Source of the DNA: an uncultured Dehalococcoidia bacterium
Lineage (GTDB): Bacteria > Chloroflexota > Dehalococcoidia > Lucifugimonadales > UBA3495
NCBI GenBank assembly: GCA_958296385.1
Contig: OY282494.1
Span: forward strand, 343,416 to 407,415
DNA: 64,000 nt
Reading direction: 5' to 3'
This document shows, piece after piece, positions 42,873 through 51,404 of this stretch. The notes under the pieces were generated by a model. The model worked only from the letters and a program-made list of their open reading frames with translations, was not told the DNA's origin and did no database searches. The position numbers and the translations under genes were made by a program. Numbering within the stretch: position 1 is the stretch's first letter; the number at the start of each line of letters is the position of its first letter.

Positions 42873-43643
42873 ATGCGGTTGCAAGGCAAGGTTGCGCTGA
42901 TTAGCGGCGCCGCCAGCGGTGTTGAGGGACAGTTGATGGGCTTTGGCGGCGCGGCGGCCCGGATGTTTTGCCGCGAGGGGGCCAAAGTCGTGCTGGGCGA
43001 TATTAATGTTGAGCACGGCGAGCTAACCGCCCAGCAGATTCGCGCCGACGGCGGCGATGCCGTCTTTGTCCGTTTGGACGTCACCAGCGAGCCGGACTGG
43101 ATTGACGCGGTTGCGGCAACAATAGCGGCCTACGGCAAGCTGGACGTGCTGGTGAACAACGCCGGCACCGGCGCCCGCTATACCGTCGAGGAAACTACCG
43201 AGGATGCCTGGGACGGGCAAATTGACGTGCACGCCAAAGGAACTTTCCTGGGCACCAAGCACGCAATCCCCGAAATGCTGAAACAGGGCGGCGGCTCCAT
43301 CGTTAACATATCGTCCATCTACGGCATCGTCGGCAGCCCCACCTCCACCGCCTACCACGCCGCCAAAGGCGCCAGCCGGCTGTTCACCAAAGCGGCGGCC
43401 ATGCAGTACGCCGCCGACAACATCCGCGTCAATTCCATCCACCCCGGCTACTGCCACACGCCGCTCACCACGCGCAGCTACGACAACGAGCGGCATTTCG
43501 CCTGGATACAGGAACGCATCCCCATCGGGCGCGTTGGCAACGCCGATGACATCGCCTACGGAATTGTCTTTCTGGCCTCCGACGAATCCTCGTTTATGAC
43601 CGGCTCCGAACTGGTCATCGACGGCGGCACCACGGCCCAGTAG
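42873..43643 (+). CDS. SDR family oxidoreductase with an extended glycine loop
   Basis: The protein has 256 residues from ATG 42873 with GGAGG upstream. The nucleotide loop reads SGAASGVEGQLMGFGGAAAR, longer than the usual GxxxGxG by about six residues. Other motifs are standard: NNAGTGARYT, IVNISSIYGIVGSPTSTAYH with catalytic Ser/Tyr and a Lys in HAAKGAS, NSIHPGYCHTP and FMTGSELVIDGG. It is NAD(P)-dependent with unknown substrate. The insertion may alter cofactor binding, or be typical of a subfamily; this needs alignment. Confidence 0.87.
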   Translation: MRLQGKVALISGAASGVEGQLMGFGGAAARMFCREGAKVVLGDINVEHGELTAQQIRADGGDAVFVRLDVTSEPDWIDAVAATIAAYGKLDVLVNNAGTGARYTVEETTEDAWDGQIDVHAKGTFLGTKHAIPEMLKQGGGSIVNISSIYGIVGSPTSTAYHAAKGASRLFTKAAAMQYAADNIRVNSIHPGYCHTPLTTRSYDNERHFAWIQERIPIGRVGNADDIAYGIVFLASDESSFMTGSELVIDGGTTAQ

Positions 43644-43668
43644 GCTGCGCGGCCGCTGACCGGAGCAG

Positions 43669-44142
43669 ATGATTATGGCCGTATCCAAAGACCGGGTGCT
43701 GTTTAGAGAGCAGGGCGTGCTGGTGTCGTATGACCGCTTTGTTGAGCCCACCGGCCAGGAATACCGCATTGAGGACATCCTGTCGGTGGAGCTGGAAGTG
43801 GTCGAGGAGGAGGCCGACCGTCCGCCTTTCCGGTGGTGGCGCACCATTGGCGGCGCGGCGGTGATTGGGGCGGTTATCGCCGGCGTCGGCGGCTTTTCCG
43901 GGCCGTGGCTGACCGCCGGCATATTCGTCGTGCTGGCCGGCGTGGCCGCCACCTGGTGGGGCAGCCGCATCCGCTCCGGCAAGTTCAAGGTCTATCACGT
44001 CATCGTCACCCTGCCCACGGCGCGGGATGACCGGCAGGAACACCGCATAGTGTCATCCACCAGCCGGTTTTTCAGCGAGCGCCTCAAGGTTGCCCTGGAA
44101 CGGGCCATGGTAGAACGGCCGGCCCGGTTTGAGGGACGGTAA
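43669..44142 (+). CDS. Small membrane protein, DUF6232-like
   Basis: The protein has 157 residues. The N-terminal strands VLVSYDRFVEPTGQEYRIED and ILSVELEVVEEE precede two membrane helices (about residues 62-80 and 84-103), then a basic segment (WWGSRIRSGKFKVYHVIVTLP) and a soluble tail. The layout resembles DUF6232 proteins. Function unknown. It follows the SDR by 25 bases and may be co-transcribed. GGAG lies before the ATG. Confidence 0.6.
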   Translation: MIMAVSKDRVLFREQGVLVSYDRFVEPTGQEYRIEDILSVELEVVEEEADRPPFRWWRTIGGAAVIGAVIAGVGGFSGPWLTAGIFVVLAGVAATWWGSRIRSGKFKVYHVIVTLPTARDDRQEHRIVSSTSRFFSERLKVALERAMVERPARFEGR

Positions 44143-44169
44143 CGGTTTGCCCGGCACCGGCCGGCCATG

Positions 44170-45147
44170 CTAGGCCGGGTTCACGTCAATAACCACTTTG
44201 CCTACCGTAGCGGCGCGGACGGCTTCGTGGGCGCCGGCGGTGTCCTCCAACGGATAATGCGGGCCGTCCATTCCGACCAGACTGCCCTCGGCCAGCCAGC
44301 GGTTGGTATCATGCACCCCGGCGGTTTTGGCATCCTCCGGCATATCGTACACCAGCACGTGCCGCACGTTCACGTTGCTGACCGGAAAGTCAAACGGCGG
44401 CGCCGGGCCGTCCCCGGCGGCGTAAATGGCGATGCTGCCGCCGCGCCCGATTATCTGCCGGCTCACGGCAAAGTTGCCCGCGTAGTCAACCTCAACTATC
44501 CGGTCAACGCCGTTGCCGTCGGTGATGTCCATGATGCGGGCCGCCGTATCCTCGGTGCGGTAGTTGACGGTGTAACCGGCCCCGGCCCGGCGTGCGATTG
44601 CCGCCTTGGCGTCGCCGCTGACGGTGCTGATGATGCAGCCGGCGCCGCCAAGTCGGGCCATCTGCAACGCCATGTTGCCCACTGCGCCGGCGCCGCCCGG
44701 CACCAGAACCGTCTTGCCGGCAACCGGCCCGTCGGCAAACACGCCGCGATGGGCCGTCAACGCCGGCACGCCCAGGCCGGCTGCCAGCGTGAAATCCACG
44801 TTGTCGGGCAGAGGCACCGCCCGGTTGGACGGCTGCACGGTGTAATCGGCGGCGGTGCCGTAAGGACGGCCAAATTGGGACTGGTAAAGCCAGACCCGCT
44901 CCCCGATGCGGCTGGCCGGCACGCCCTCACCCACCTGGTCAATAATGCCGGCGCCGTCCTGATTGGGGATGATGCGCGGATAACCGATGGTTGCGCTGGA
45001 ACCCTGCCGACGTTTCCAGTCGGACGGGTTCACGCCGGACGCGGCAACCCGAACCCGCACCTCGCCGGGCCCGGCAACCGGATCGGGCATTTCGCCCACC
45101 CGCAGCACCGAGACATCCCCGTTTTCCTCATACCAAACCGCACGCAT
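44170..45147 (-). CDS. NADPH:quinone reductase-like zinc-independent alcohol dehydrogenase
   Basis: The protein has 325 residues from ATG 45147 with TGGAG upstream. It is an MDR-superfamily protein of the quinone oxidoreductase branch: VRVAASGVNPSDWKRRQG, NQDGAGIIDQVGEGV, TAHRGVFADGPVAGKTVLVPGGAGAVGNMALQMA (split here as two adjacent motifs, the second the Rossmann GxGxxG-like loop) and VLVYDMPEDAKT. The catalytic zinc ligands of true alcohol dehydrogenases are absent. It probably reduces quinones or enones with NADPH. Confidence 0.87.
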   Translation of the reverse strand: MRAVWYEENGDVSVLRVGEMPDPVAGPGEVRVRVAASGVNPSDWKRRQGSSATIGYPRIIPNQDGAGIIDQVGEGVPASRIGERVWLYQSQFGRPYGTAADYTVQPSNRAVPLPDNVDFTLAAGLGVPALTAHRGVFADGPVAGKTVLVPGGAGAVGNMALQMARLGGAGCIISTVSGDAKAAIARRAGAGYTVNYRTEDTAARIMDITDGNGVDRIVEVDYAGNFAVSRQIIGRGGSIAIYAAGDGPAPPFDFPVSNVNVRHVLVYDMPEDAKTAGVHDTNRWLAEGSLVGMDGPHYPLEDTAGAHEAVRAATVGKVVIDVNPA

Positions 45148-45161
45148 GGCAAGCACTCCAA

Positions 45162-45203
45162 TGAACAGTGACCGCGATAAATTGAATAGTGACCGCGATA
45201 AAT
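45162..45203. repeat. 21 bp tandem duplication
   Basis: TGAACAGTGACCGCGATAAAT is followed directly by the same sequence with a C to T change. It lies between the start of the quinone reductase gene and the stop of the peptidase gene on the minus strand. Confidence 0.85.
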
Positions 45204-45227
45204 GACAATTGCCCGTTTTTTTCTACG

Positions 45228-46730
45228 CTACTTGCGCCGCCGTCGCCAGCCGATGATTGCGCCCAATCCAAAAGGCATTGCCAGCAGTCCCAACGCCGCC
45301 AGCTCTATGGATCTGCCGGCGCTCCCGGCGGGCGCCGGGCTGGTGCAGCCGCCGGCCGGCGCTGCTCCGGTTTGTTCCGGGGCCGGTTCCGTAGGCGCAA
45401 CGTCTTGCGCTAGCGGGCGCGGCGTGTAGGTTGGCGCAATCTGGGCCGATGCTGGCGCCATCGTTGGCGTGTTAGGAGCCGGTGCGTTGGGAGCCGGTTC
45501 GTTAGATGTTGCCGGCGCCGGGGTGGGCAACGGGGCCGCCGGCTGCGCTGACGCCGGGCGGCTGGTGGCCGGCACTTGCAGCGGCGGCAGCGCCGGCGCG
45601 GATTCTACTCTGGCCGCCAGCCCTACCGATTCCCGCCATTCGTTGTCCAGCTCGTGGATGGTCAGCCCGTAGGCGTTCTCAATGGCTTTCTCGGTGCTGC
45701 GCACGGTGGGCAGGTTGGCAAACAGCGCCGCCATCCGCTCCGGGCCGTAGGCGCCAATCATATAGGCAACGACGGAATGGCCCTGGCCGTAGTTGCGCAG
45801 CGTTTCGGCGGGCGTGCCGGCGAAAGTAATCAGACTGGTCAGCGGCGGCACGTCGTCCTGGCTTACGGAACGGTCCAGGTAGTATTGGAAATCGTTGCGC
45901 GGGTCGCGCTCGGAATAGACGGCCAGCCCCTCGTTCAGCCAGGTATGCACGCCGGTATGGGCGGAGCCGGCGGCGTCGGCCACCAGCAGATGCGTGAACT
46001 CGTGGGCCGCCGTGCTGAGAATGTTGTCCATCGAGCCGTCCACCAGCAGGCTGCGCTCGTTGGTGTGCGCCTTGCCCAGCGTGCGTAGCTGCCGCGCCGC
46101 CACCCGCGAGGCCGGCTGCAAGGCTTCCAGCATATGGTTGTAATCGGAATAAACCACAATGCTCATCGGCTCCGTAAGCTCCACGCCCAGCGCCGGCGCC
46201 ATAAACTCGTAAGTGTCAACCGCCGTCGCCAGCACCTCGTTGGCCCGGCGTTCCGAATCGCCGTTGTGCCGGTAGTAGTACACGTCAATCAGCCCGTTGG
46301 ACGTCGTCTGCCAGTCCAGGCCGGTGTTCAGGTACACGATGGTTTCCGGTTCCGTCTCCACATTGATGCCGTCGGCGGTGCGGATGTCAAAGTGATACGT
46401 CAGGCGGGTGCCGGTGGGGATGAATTCGTTGGCGGTTTTGCTGCGAAAGATGGCCTCGCCGGATATGGACTCTCCGGGGTCAAACTCCACCGTCCGGTAA
46501 GTGCGGCGGGTCGATTGCCCCAGCTTTTGCACATAGACCCGGATTTCCTCAATCTCGCTGGCGTTGTCTGCCGAGATGTAGAAACGCAGCCCGTCGGGAA
46601 ACTGATTCTCCACCCCCTGTTCAGCAACGCTTACGGAACTTTGCGCCGCTGCTGCCAGAGGCGAAAGCGCCCACACCGCCGTTGCCAGCAGCGCGGAGAG
46701 CAGGATGGAGGCAATGATGCAGGGTTTCAC
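45228..46730 (-). CDS. Secreted/anchored zinc metallopeptidase (peptidase MA-like)
   Basis: The protein has 500 residues. An N-terminal signal (MKPCIIASILLSALLATAVW, cleavage near AAAAQ) precedes a beta-rich domain. The peptidase domain has STAAHEFTHLLVADAAG (HExxH) and a downstream Glu in HTWLNEGLAVYSERD, the gluzincin pattern. A Pro/Ala/Thr-rich linker of about 90 residues follows and then a C-terminal helix with a basic tail (LLAMPFGLGAIIGWRRRRK), suggesting attachment to the membrane or a sortase-like signal. It probably digests protein outside the cell. It lies divergent from mqnA. Confidence 0.82.
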   Translation of the reverse strand: MKPCIIASILLSALLATAVWALSPLAAAAQSSVSVAEQGVENQFPDGLRFYISADNASEIEEIRVYVQKLGQSTRRTYRTVEFDPGESISGEAIFRSKTANEFIPTGTRLTYHFDIRTADGINVETEPETIVYLNTGLDWQTTSNGLIDVYYYRHNGDSERRANEVLATAVDTYEFMAPALGVELTEPMSIVVYSDYNHMLEALQPASRVAARQLRTLGKAHTNERSLLVDGSMDNILSTAAHEFTHLLVADAAGSAHTGVHTWLNEGLAVYSERDPRNDFQYYLDRSVSQDDVPPLTSLITFAGTPAETLRNYGQGHSVVAYMIGAYGPERMAALFANLPTVRSTEKAIENAYGLTIHELDNEWRESVGLAARVESAPALPPLQVPATSRPASAQPAAPLPTPAPATSNEPAPNAPAPNTPTMAPASAQIAPTYTPRPLAQDVAPTEPAPEQTGAAPAGGCTSPAPAGSAGRSIELAALGLLAMPFGLGAIIGWRRRRK

Positions 46731-46873
46731 TTGATATGCCTCAGCCGATTAGCGACGTAGCGGATGTTTGTTATACGCCGGCCGCCGACGGGCGGTTCTG
46801 GCCCGTCGCAATTCTTGACCGTCATGGTTCTTGACCGTCATTATAGCCCGCCCTACAATCTTACCGCCGCATC

Positions 46874-46903
46874 CGCCGGAATGATACCCGCCGGAATGAT
46901 ACC
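46874..46903. repeat. 15 bp perfect tandem duplication in the mqnA upstream region
   Basis: CGCCGGAATGATACC occurs twice without a gap. It lies in the 223-base divergent gap between the peptidase gene and mqnA, about 50 bases before the mqnA start; a shorter repeat (TTCTTGACCGTCAT) occurs at 46811. No gene is seen in this gap. Confidence 0.85.
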
Positions 46904-46953
46904 CGGCGCTGTCGGCAAACGACCAACTTTCCATACTGCCAGGGTGGTTTTTT

Positions 46954-47724
46954 ATGCCCATAAAAGTCGGCCGCGTGCCGTATCTGGAAGCCGAACCTTT
47001 CTACTTTGACATGGAGCGTCGCGGCATCGCGCTGACGACGACCACCCCGCGCGAGTTGGGCGATGCCCTGGCCAACGGCGAACTGGACGCCGGCCCGGTT
47101 CACCTGGCCGACCTGTTCCGGCTGGAATCCAACTTTGAGCCGGTGAGCGGTTTCTGCGTCGCAACGGTAAGCCGGGCCACCAGCGTACTGCTCTACTCCC
47201 AAACCACGCCGGACGAACTGGCCGGCACCACCGTAGGCGTATCCGATGAGGACGTAACCGGCGCAAAACTGCTGGAAGTGCTGCTGCGCCAGAAGTACGG
47301 CGTAGCGCCCGGCGAGTTCGCCCGCCGGCCCGGCGACGTCATCCGGCCCGACGAATCCTTTGACGCCTTTCTACTCATCGGCAACCGCGCCCTGCGCCGC
47401 CGGCGCGGGGTACGCGGGTTCACCCATCGCATTGACCTCGGCGAGGAATGGACGAAATGGACTAACCTGCCCTTTGTGTTCAGCCGGTGGGTGGTGCGCA
47501 AAGACATGGACGACCGGGAAAAGGCACTGCTCGAGGACACCCTCTACGTAGGCTTGGAGGAGGGCGTTGACGGCCTGTACCATCTGAATGAGCCCCGCGA
47601 TGAGCTGCTGATGCTGCCCCGCGACGTAGTAGATTACATCCAGGGCATCCGCTATTACGTAGGCCGCTCCGAACAGCAAAGCATCGACCGCTTTCGCCAA
47701 TGCCTGGAGCAGCTGCACGGGTAA
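46954..47724 (+). CDS. mqnA: MqnA/MqnD-family menaquinone biosynthesis protein
   Basis: The 256 residues have the periplasmic-binding-like fold of the futalosine pathway: KVGRVPYLEAEPFYFDMERR, GELDAGPVHLADLFRLE, ATSVLLYSQTTPDEL and FDAFLLIGNRALRRR, then LPFVFSRWVVRKDM. The S-x-x-N/Y-x-x-P start is replaced by GRVPYLEAEPF, seen in MqnA chorismate dehydratases. It forms 3-enolpyruvyl-benzoate from chorismate, or acts as the MqnD cyclic de-hypoxanthinylfutalosine step; sequence alone favours MqnA. The chorismate genes aroA and tyrA are in the same window. Confidence 0.72.
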   Translation: MPIKVGRVPYLEAEPFYFDMERRGIALTTTTPRELGDALANGELDAGPVHLADLFRLESNFEPVSGFCVATVSRATSVLLYSQTTPDELAGTTVGVSDEDVTGAKLLEVLLRQKYGVAPGEFARRPGDVIRPDESFDAFLLIGNRALRRRRGVRGFTHRIDLGEEWTKWTNLPFVFSRWVVRKDMDDREKALLEDTLYVGLEEGVDGLYHLNEPRDELLMLPRDVVDYIQGIRYYVGRSEQQSIDRFRQCLEQLHG

Positions 47725-47751
47725 CCGGCACCCGGCAGCTGGCGCTAATCC

Positions 47752-48633
47752 TTGTCCAAAGTAACCGAGCAGTGCAGCGCGGCCACCGGCCGGCCGGCGT
47801 TTATCTGCGACTACTCACCGCCCCGCTCCGGCCGGCCCGACGACGCCCCGGCGCCGCCCCCGGCGGATTTCATCTCCGTTGCCTACAACCCCGGCCGGGC
47901 CGTGCGCGTCAACGCAGCAGCAATGGCCGCCGTCCTGCGCCAACGCTGCAACGTTGACGCCATCTTTACGCTGGCCACCCGCGATATGAACCGGCTGGCC
48001 CTGCAATCGCTGCTGCTGGGCGCCCAAGCTCTGGAATTGCAGAACGTGATTGCCGTAGCCGGCGACCCATTCCCCGCAACCGACGCCGGCGCCGCCACCG
48101 TTGACGACTACCGCCCCACCGAACTGATAGGGGCCATCGCAAACCTAAACGCCGGCGTTGACTACCGGGGGCGCAACCTGCGCGCCCCAACCGATTTCTG
48201 CATCGGCGCCACCGTTGACCTGGGGCGCGGCATCGCCGGCGCGGCCCGGCTGGCGGCCCGGAAAGTGTCGGCCGGCGCGCAATTCCTAATCACGCAGCCC
48301 GTCTATGACGCCGCCGCCGTCGGACGCTTTAATGACGCATACTATGATGCTTACCATAACGCAGACCGCGATGCCGCCGGCCCGCCGCCCAACGTGCCAA
48401 TTTTCTGGGGCATTGGCCTGCTGGAACCCGACGGCATATCTTTCGCCAGCGTGCCGCCGCCGATGCTGAACGACTTGTCAAAGGGTCGTTCCGGCGTGGA
48501 CATCGCACGGGAAATCTGGGCCGCCTTGCAGGATGCCGGCGTCAACGACTGCTACCTGGTGCCACCCATCCGGCGCAGCGGCGCGCGCAACTACGCCGCC
48601 GCCCGCCAATTCTTGGCCCATTCGGGCCGTTAA
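47752..48633 (+). CDS. Methylenetetrahydrofolate reductase family protein
   Basis: The protein has 293 residues from TTG 47752, with a poor ribosome site. It resembles MetF-like TIM barrels: DFISVAYNPGRAV, FTLATRDMNRLALQSLLLGA (the R-D-x-N segment binding flavin and folate), NVIAVAGDPF, FCIGATVDLG and SAGAQFLITQPVYDA (typical FxxTQ). The C-terminal part is shortened compared with classical MetF. It probably reduces methylene-THF using a flavin, or is a zinc-linked relative. It follows mqnA by 27 bases. Confidence 0.82.
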   Translation: MSKVTEQCSAATGRPAFICDYSPPRSGRPDDAPAPPPADFISVAYNPGRAVRVNAAAMAAVLRQRCNVDAIFTLATRDMNRLALQSLLLGAQALELQNVIAVAGDPFPATDAGAATVDDYRPTELIGAIANLNAGVDYRGRNLRAPTDFCIGATVDLGRGIAGAARLAARKVSAGAQFLITQPVYDAAAVGRFNDAYYDAYHNADRDAAGPPPNVPIFWGIGLLEPDGISFASVPPPMLNDLSKGRSGVDIAREIWAALQDAGVNDCYLVPPIRRSGARNYAAARQFLAHSGR

Positions 48634-48654
48634 CCACTCTAACCGTTGACCCCG

Positions 48655-49512
48655 CTAACCCCCGACGGGCCGGCCCCGGCGGGCCAGAAAGTCGGGGAAC
48701 GCTTCCTCGGCCAGCGTGCCGCGCAGCTCGTTGGTGGTGAAGTCCTTTTCGTTGGCCCACTGCTGTTCCAGGCTGCCGCCCATGTGCCGCAGCAGCAGTC
48801 GCTTGATGCCGATTACCGACGGCGTGTCGTTGGTGGCAATTTGCGTGGCAATGTCCATCGTCTTTTGCCGCAGCCGGTACACCGGCACCAGATAGTTGAG
48901 CAAGCCGATGCGATAGGCCTCCTCAGCCTCCACGATGCGGGCGGTAAAGAGCAGCTCTTTGGCCTGCGGCCAGCCGACCTGGTTGGTGAGCGTCCAGGTG
49001 GAGTTGATGCGCCCGTAGGCGGCGGCCAGAAAACGGAAACGCGCCGCGTCCGACCCGATGCGGATGTCCAGCGATGACGACAGCACGGCGCCGCCCCCGT
49101 AGGCCAGCCCGTTAATCATCCCGATAACGGGTTTGTCCGATGCGCTGAGTTCGTACCCGCCCCGCTGCCGGCGCGCGGAACGCGTGTCCATGTCCTCCAG
49201 CGTTAGCGACCCGGCGTTCAGCGCCGCCTGGTCCTCCCGCTGCTCGTGGATGTCGCCGCCGGCGGTGAAAGCCGGCACGCGCGGCGCAGTATCGGCGCCG
49301 GTTATCACGATGCAGCCCACCTCCGGGTCGGCGTTGGCCTGGCGCACGGCGTCGTGCAGATCCTCCGTCAGCTGGCGGTTCATCGCGTTCAGCACCTCAG
49401 GCCGGTTCATCGTCAGCACGGCGACGTGGCCCACCTGCTCCCGCCGCCGCTCGCCGCTGCCCTCAAACTTGGAAACGCGCTCTTTCTCCGCCAAAATATA
49501 CTGGTAATCCAT
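48655..49512 (-). CDS. Enoyl-CoA hydratase/isomerase family protein
   Basis: The protein has 285 residues with the crotonase pattern: VAVLTMNRPEVLNAMNRQLT, PAFTAGGDIHEQRED for the first oxyanion loop, and KPVIGMINGLAYGGGAVLSS with SLDIRIGSDAARFRFL for the second. Catalytic Glu candidates are displaced (AAYGRINSTWTL), so the exact reaction is open. It has an N-terminal extension of about 25 residues. ATG 49512 has CAGGAGG upstream. It is convergent with the MTHFR gene. Confidence 0.85.
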   Translation of the reverse strand: MDYQYILAEKERVSKFEGSGERRREQVGHVAVLTMNRPEVLNAMNRQLTEDLHDAVRQANADPEVGCIVITGADTAPRVPAFTAGGDIHEQREDQAALNAGSLTLEDMDTRSARRQRGGYELSASDKPVIGMINGLAYGGGAVLSSSLDIRIGSDAARFRFLAAAYGRINSTWTLTNQVGWPQAKELLFTARIVEAEEAYRIGLLNYLVPVYRLRQKTMDIATQIATNDTPSVIGIKRLLLRHMGGSLEQQWANEKDFTTNELRGTLAEEAFPDFLARRGRPVGG

Positions 49513-49660
49513 CTATCCTCCTGCCCGGCCGCAGCACGGCCGGCGCGAACTCCCAATTGCACCGCAATTGTATTGGCACACGCCGAATATCGTCAAACGC
49601 CCCGAACCCTCTCGATCACGCTCAACCCCCACTGCCGTTCCGAGCGTCCTCTACCATTCC

Positions 49661-49780
49661 AACCCCAATGTCATTCTGAGCGCAGCGAAGAATCTCGATG
49701 ACGTAGCAACGGCGTTTCCCCCAAAGCGTGCGTTACCCCGTCGAGATTCTTCGCTGCGCTCAGAATGACATTGGGGGTAG
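49661..49780. repeat. Dispersed palindromic repeat (REP-like), copy D
   Basis: Left arm 49662-49700 (CCCAATGTCATTCTGAGCGC onward) and right arm 49740-49778 are almost perfect inverted complements. The centre has GACGTAGCAACGGCGTTTCC. It fills much of the 383-base gap between the enoyl-CoA hydratase and nfeD genes. Bases 49780-49895 look like the nfeD leader; an earlier start for that gene at 49860 is possible. Confidence 0.9.
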
Positions 49781-49895
49781 GGGTTGAAATGGCAACGGGT
49801 GCCTGAAATGGCAGATGGGATATTTGACATACTTTTTATCTTGATTGATGATGTAGCGGGTGAATCTGTTGCAGCCTGAATCCGCAGGAATCTCA

Positions 49896-51329
49896 ATGCC
49901 GGTTGCCGGCCGCCGTGGCCCGGCCCTCCGTCGTGTTGCAGTGGCCGTCGTGTGCCTCAGCATGATTGGCCTGGGCCTGTTTGGTTGGGCGATGTCCGGG
50001 CCGCTGGCGCAGGCGCAGGGCAGCCGGGTGCTGGTGATACAGGTTGAGGACACCATCAATCCCGTCAAGGCCCGCTTTATCCAGCGCGCCATTGAACGCG
50101 CTACCGAATCCGGCCATCAACTGCTGGTTATCGAGATGGACACGCCGGGCGGCCTGTACGACAGCACCCGCAAGATAGTCGAGAGTATGCTGGAATCCGG
50201 CGTTCCGGTTGCCGTGTTCGTGTCCCCGCGCGGGGCGCAGGCCGGCTCGGCGGGAACGTTCATCACCGCCGCCGGCCATATCGCCGCGATGGCCCCCGGT
50301 TCCAACATCGGCGCGGCAACGCCCGTCGGCGGCGGCGGCGAGGACTTGGAGGACACCCTCGCCGACAAAGTGACCAACGATGCCGCCGCTCTAATCCGCT
50401 CCATCGCCGACGAACGCGGGCGCAACGCCGACGCCCTGGAGGCCACCGTCCGCACCGCCGCATCCTACACCGCCCAGGAGGCCCTGGACGAGGGCATCAT
50501 TGACCTGACCGCCGACAATCTCAATCACCTGCTCAACGAGCTGGACGGCCGCGTAGTCGTCACTATCGCCGGCGAGCAGACGCTGTTAGTCGCCAACGCC
50601 GCCGTTGACGAGCTGAGAATGCAATGGCGGGAGCGGTTCGTGAACTTTATCGCCAACCCCAACATCGCCTTTCTGCTGATTAGCCTGGGCAGTCTGGGGC
50701 TGATATTTGAGATGATGACGCCGGGGACGCTGGGGCCGGGGATTGCCGGCGTAATCTGCCTGGGCTTGGGGTTTCTGGCGCTGGGCAACCTGCCTTTCAA
50801 CTGGGCTGGCGTTGCGTTCATCGGGCTGGCGGTGGCGCTGGCGGTGCTGGAGGTGTTCGTGTCCGGCTTTGGCGCATTAGGCGTTGGCGCTGTCGTCAGC
50901 CTCATCATCGGCGGGTTTCTGCTGTTCGGCAGCTTTGGCGGCGGCAGCATCCCCGTCAACTTTCCGGAGGTGCAGGTCAGCCTTTGGGTACTCGCCGCCG
51001 TCGGCGGTGTGCTGGCGTTAGGCGCGGGTTACCTGCTTCTGGAGACGGTACTCTCCCGAACCGGCATCAGAAAGCCGGCGCCGGCCAGCGGATTCAGCGA
51101 CAGCGACGGGCGCAGCTCCGCCGGGCATCTCATCGGACAAACCGGCGTCGTAACCGCGCCCCTGCGGCCCCGGGGCATCGTAGCCTTGGGCAACGAGACC
51201 TGGTCCAGCGAAAGCAGCGATGGTATGTCCATTCCCGTCGGCCGGCGGGTGCGCGTGGTCGGCGTTGACGGTCTGCTGCTCACGGTTGAAGTAATCGGCG
51301 CGTCGGCCGCCGTAGAGGGCCAGGAATAG
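49896..51329 (+). CDS. NfeD-type membrane serine protease (long form)
   Basis: The protein has 477 residues from ATG 49896 with AGGA upstream. A signal/anchor helix at about residues 15-38 precedes a ClpP/SppA-like protease domain: VIEMDTPGGLYDSTRKIV, GAQAGSAGTFITAAGH (nucleophile Ser) and DKVTNDAAALIRSIADERG (general-base Lys). Four or five membrane helices follow, then a C-terminal OB-like NfeD domain (GQTGVVTAPLRPRGIV). It cuts membrane proteins such as slipins in known relatives. The SPFH gene starts 76 bases downstream, the usual NfeD-slipin pair. Confidence 0.92.
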   Translation: MPVAGRRGPALRRVAVAVVCLSMIGLGLFGWAMSGPLAQAQGSRVLVIQVEDTINPVKARFIQRAIERATESGHQLLVIEMDTPGGLYDSTRKIVESMLESGVPVAVFVSPRGAQAGSAGTFITAAGHIAAMAPGSNIGAATPVGGGGEDLEDTLADKVTNDAAALIRSIADERGRNADALEATVRTAASYTAQEALDEGIIDLTADNLNHLLNELDGRVVVTIAGEQTLLVANAAVDELRMQWRERFVNFIANPNIAFLLISLGSLGLIFEMMTPGTLGPGIAGVICLGLGFLALGNLPFNWAGVAFIGLAVALAVLEVFVSGFGALGVGAVVSLIIGGFLLFGSFGGGSIPVNFPEVQVSLWVLAAVGGVLALGAGYLLLETVLSRTGIRKPAPASGFSDSDGRSSAGHLIGQTGVVTAPLRPRGIVALGNETWSSESSDGMSIPVGRRVRVVGVDGLLLTVEVIGASAAVEGQE

Positions 51330-51404
51330 AATAAAGGGACCGGAATAATGATAAGATACCGCTGACTGCGCCGTTCGAGCGGCCGCCAGCAAGGAGGCAC
51401 AATT

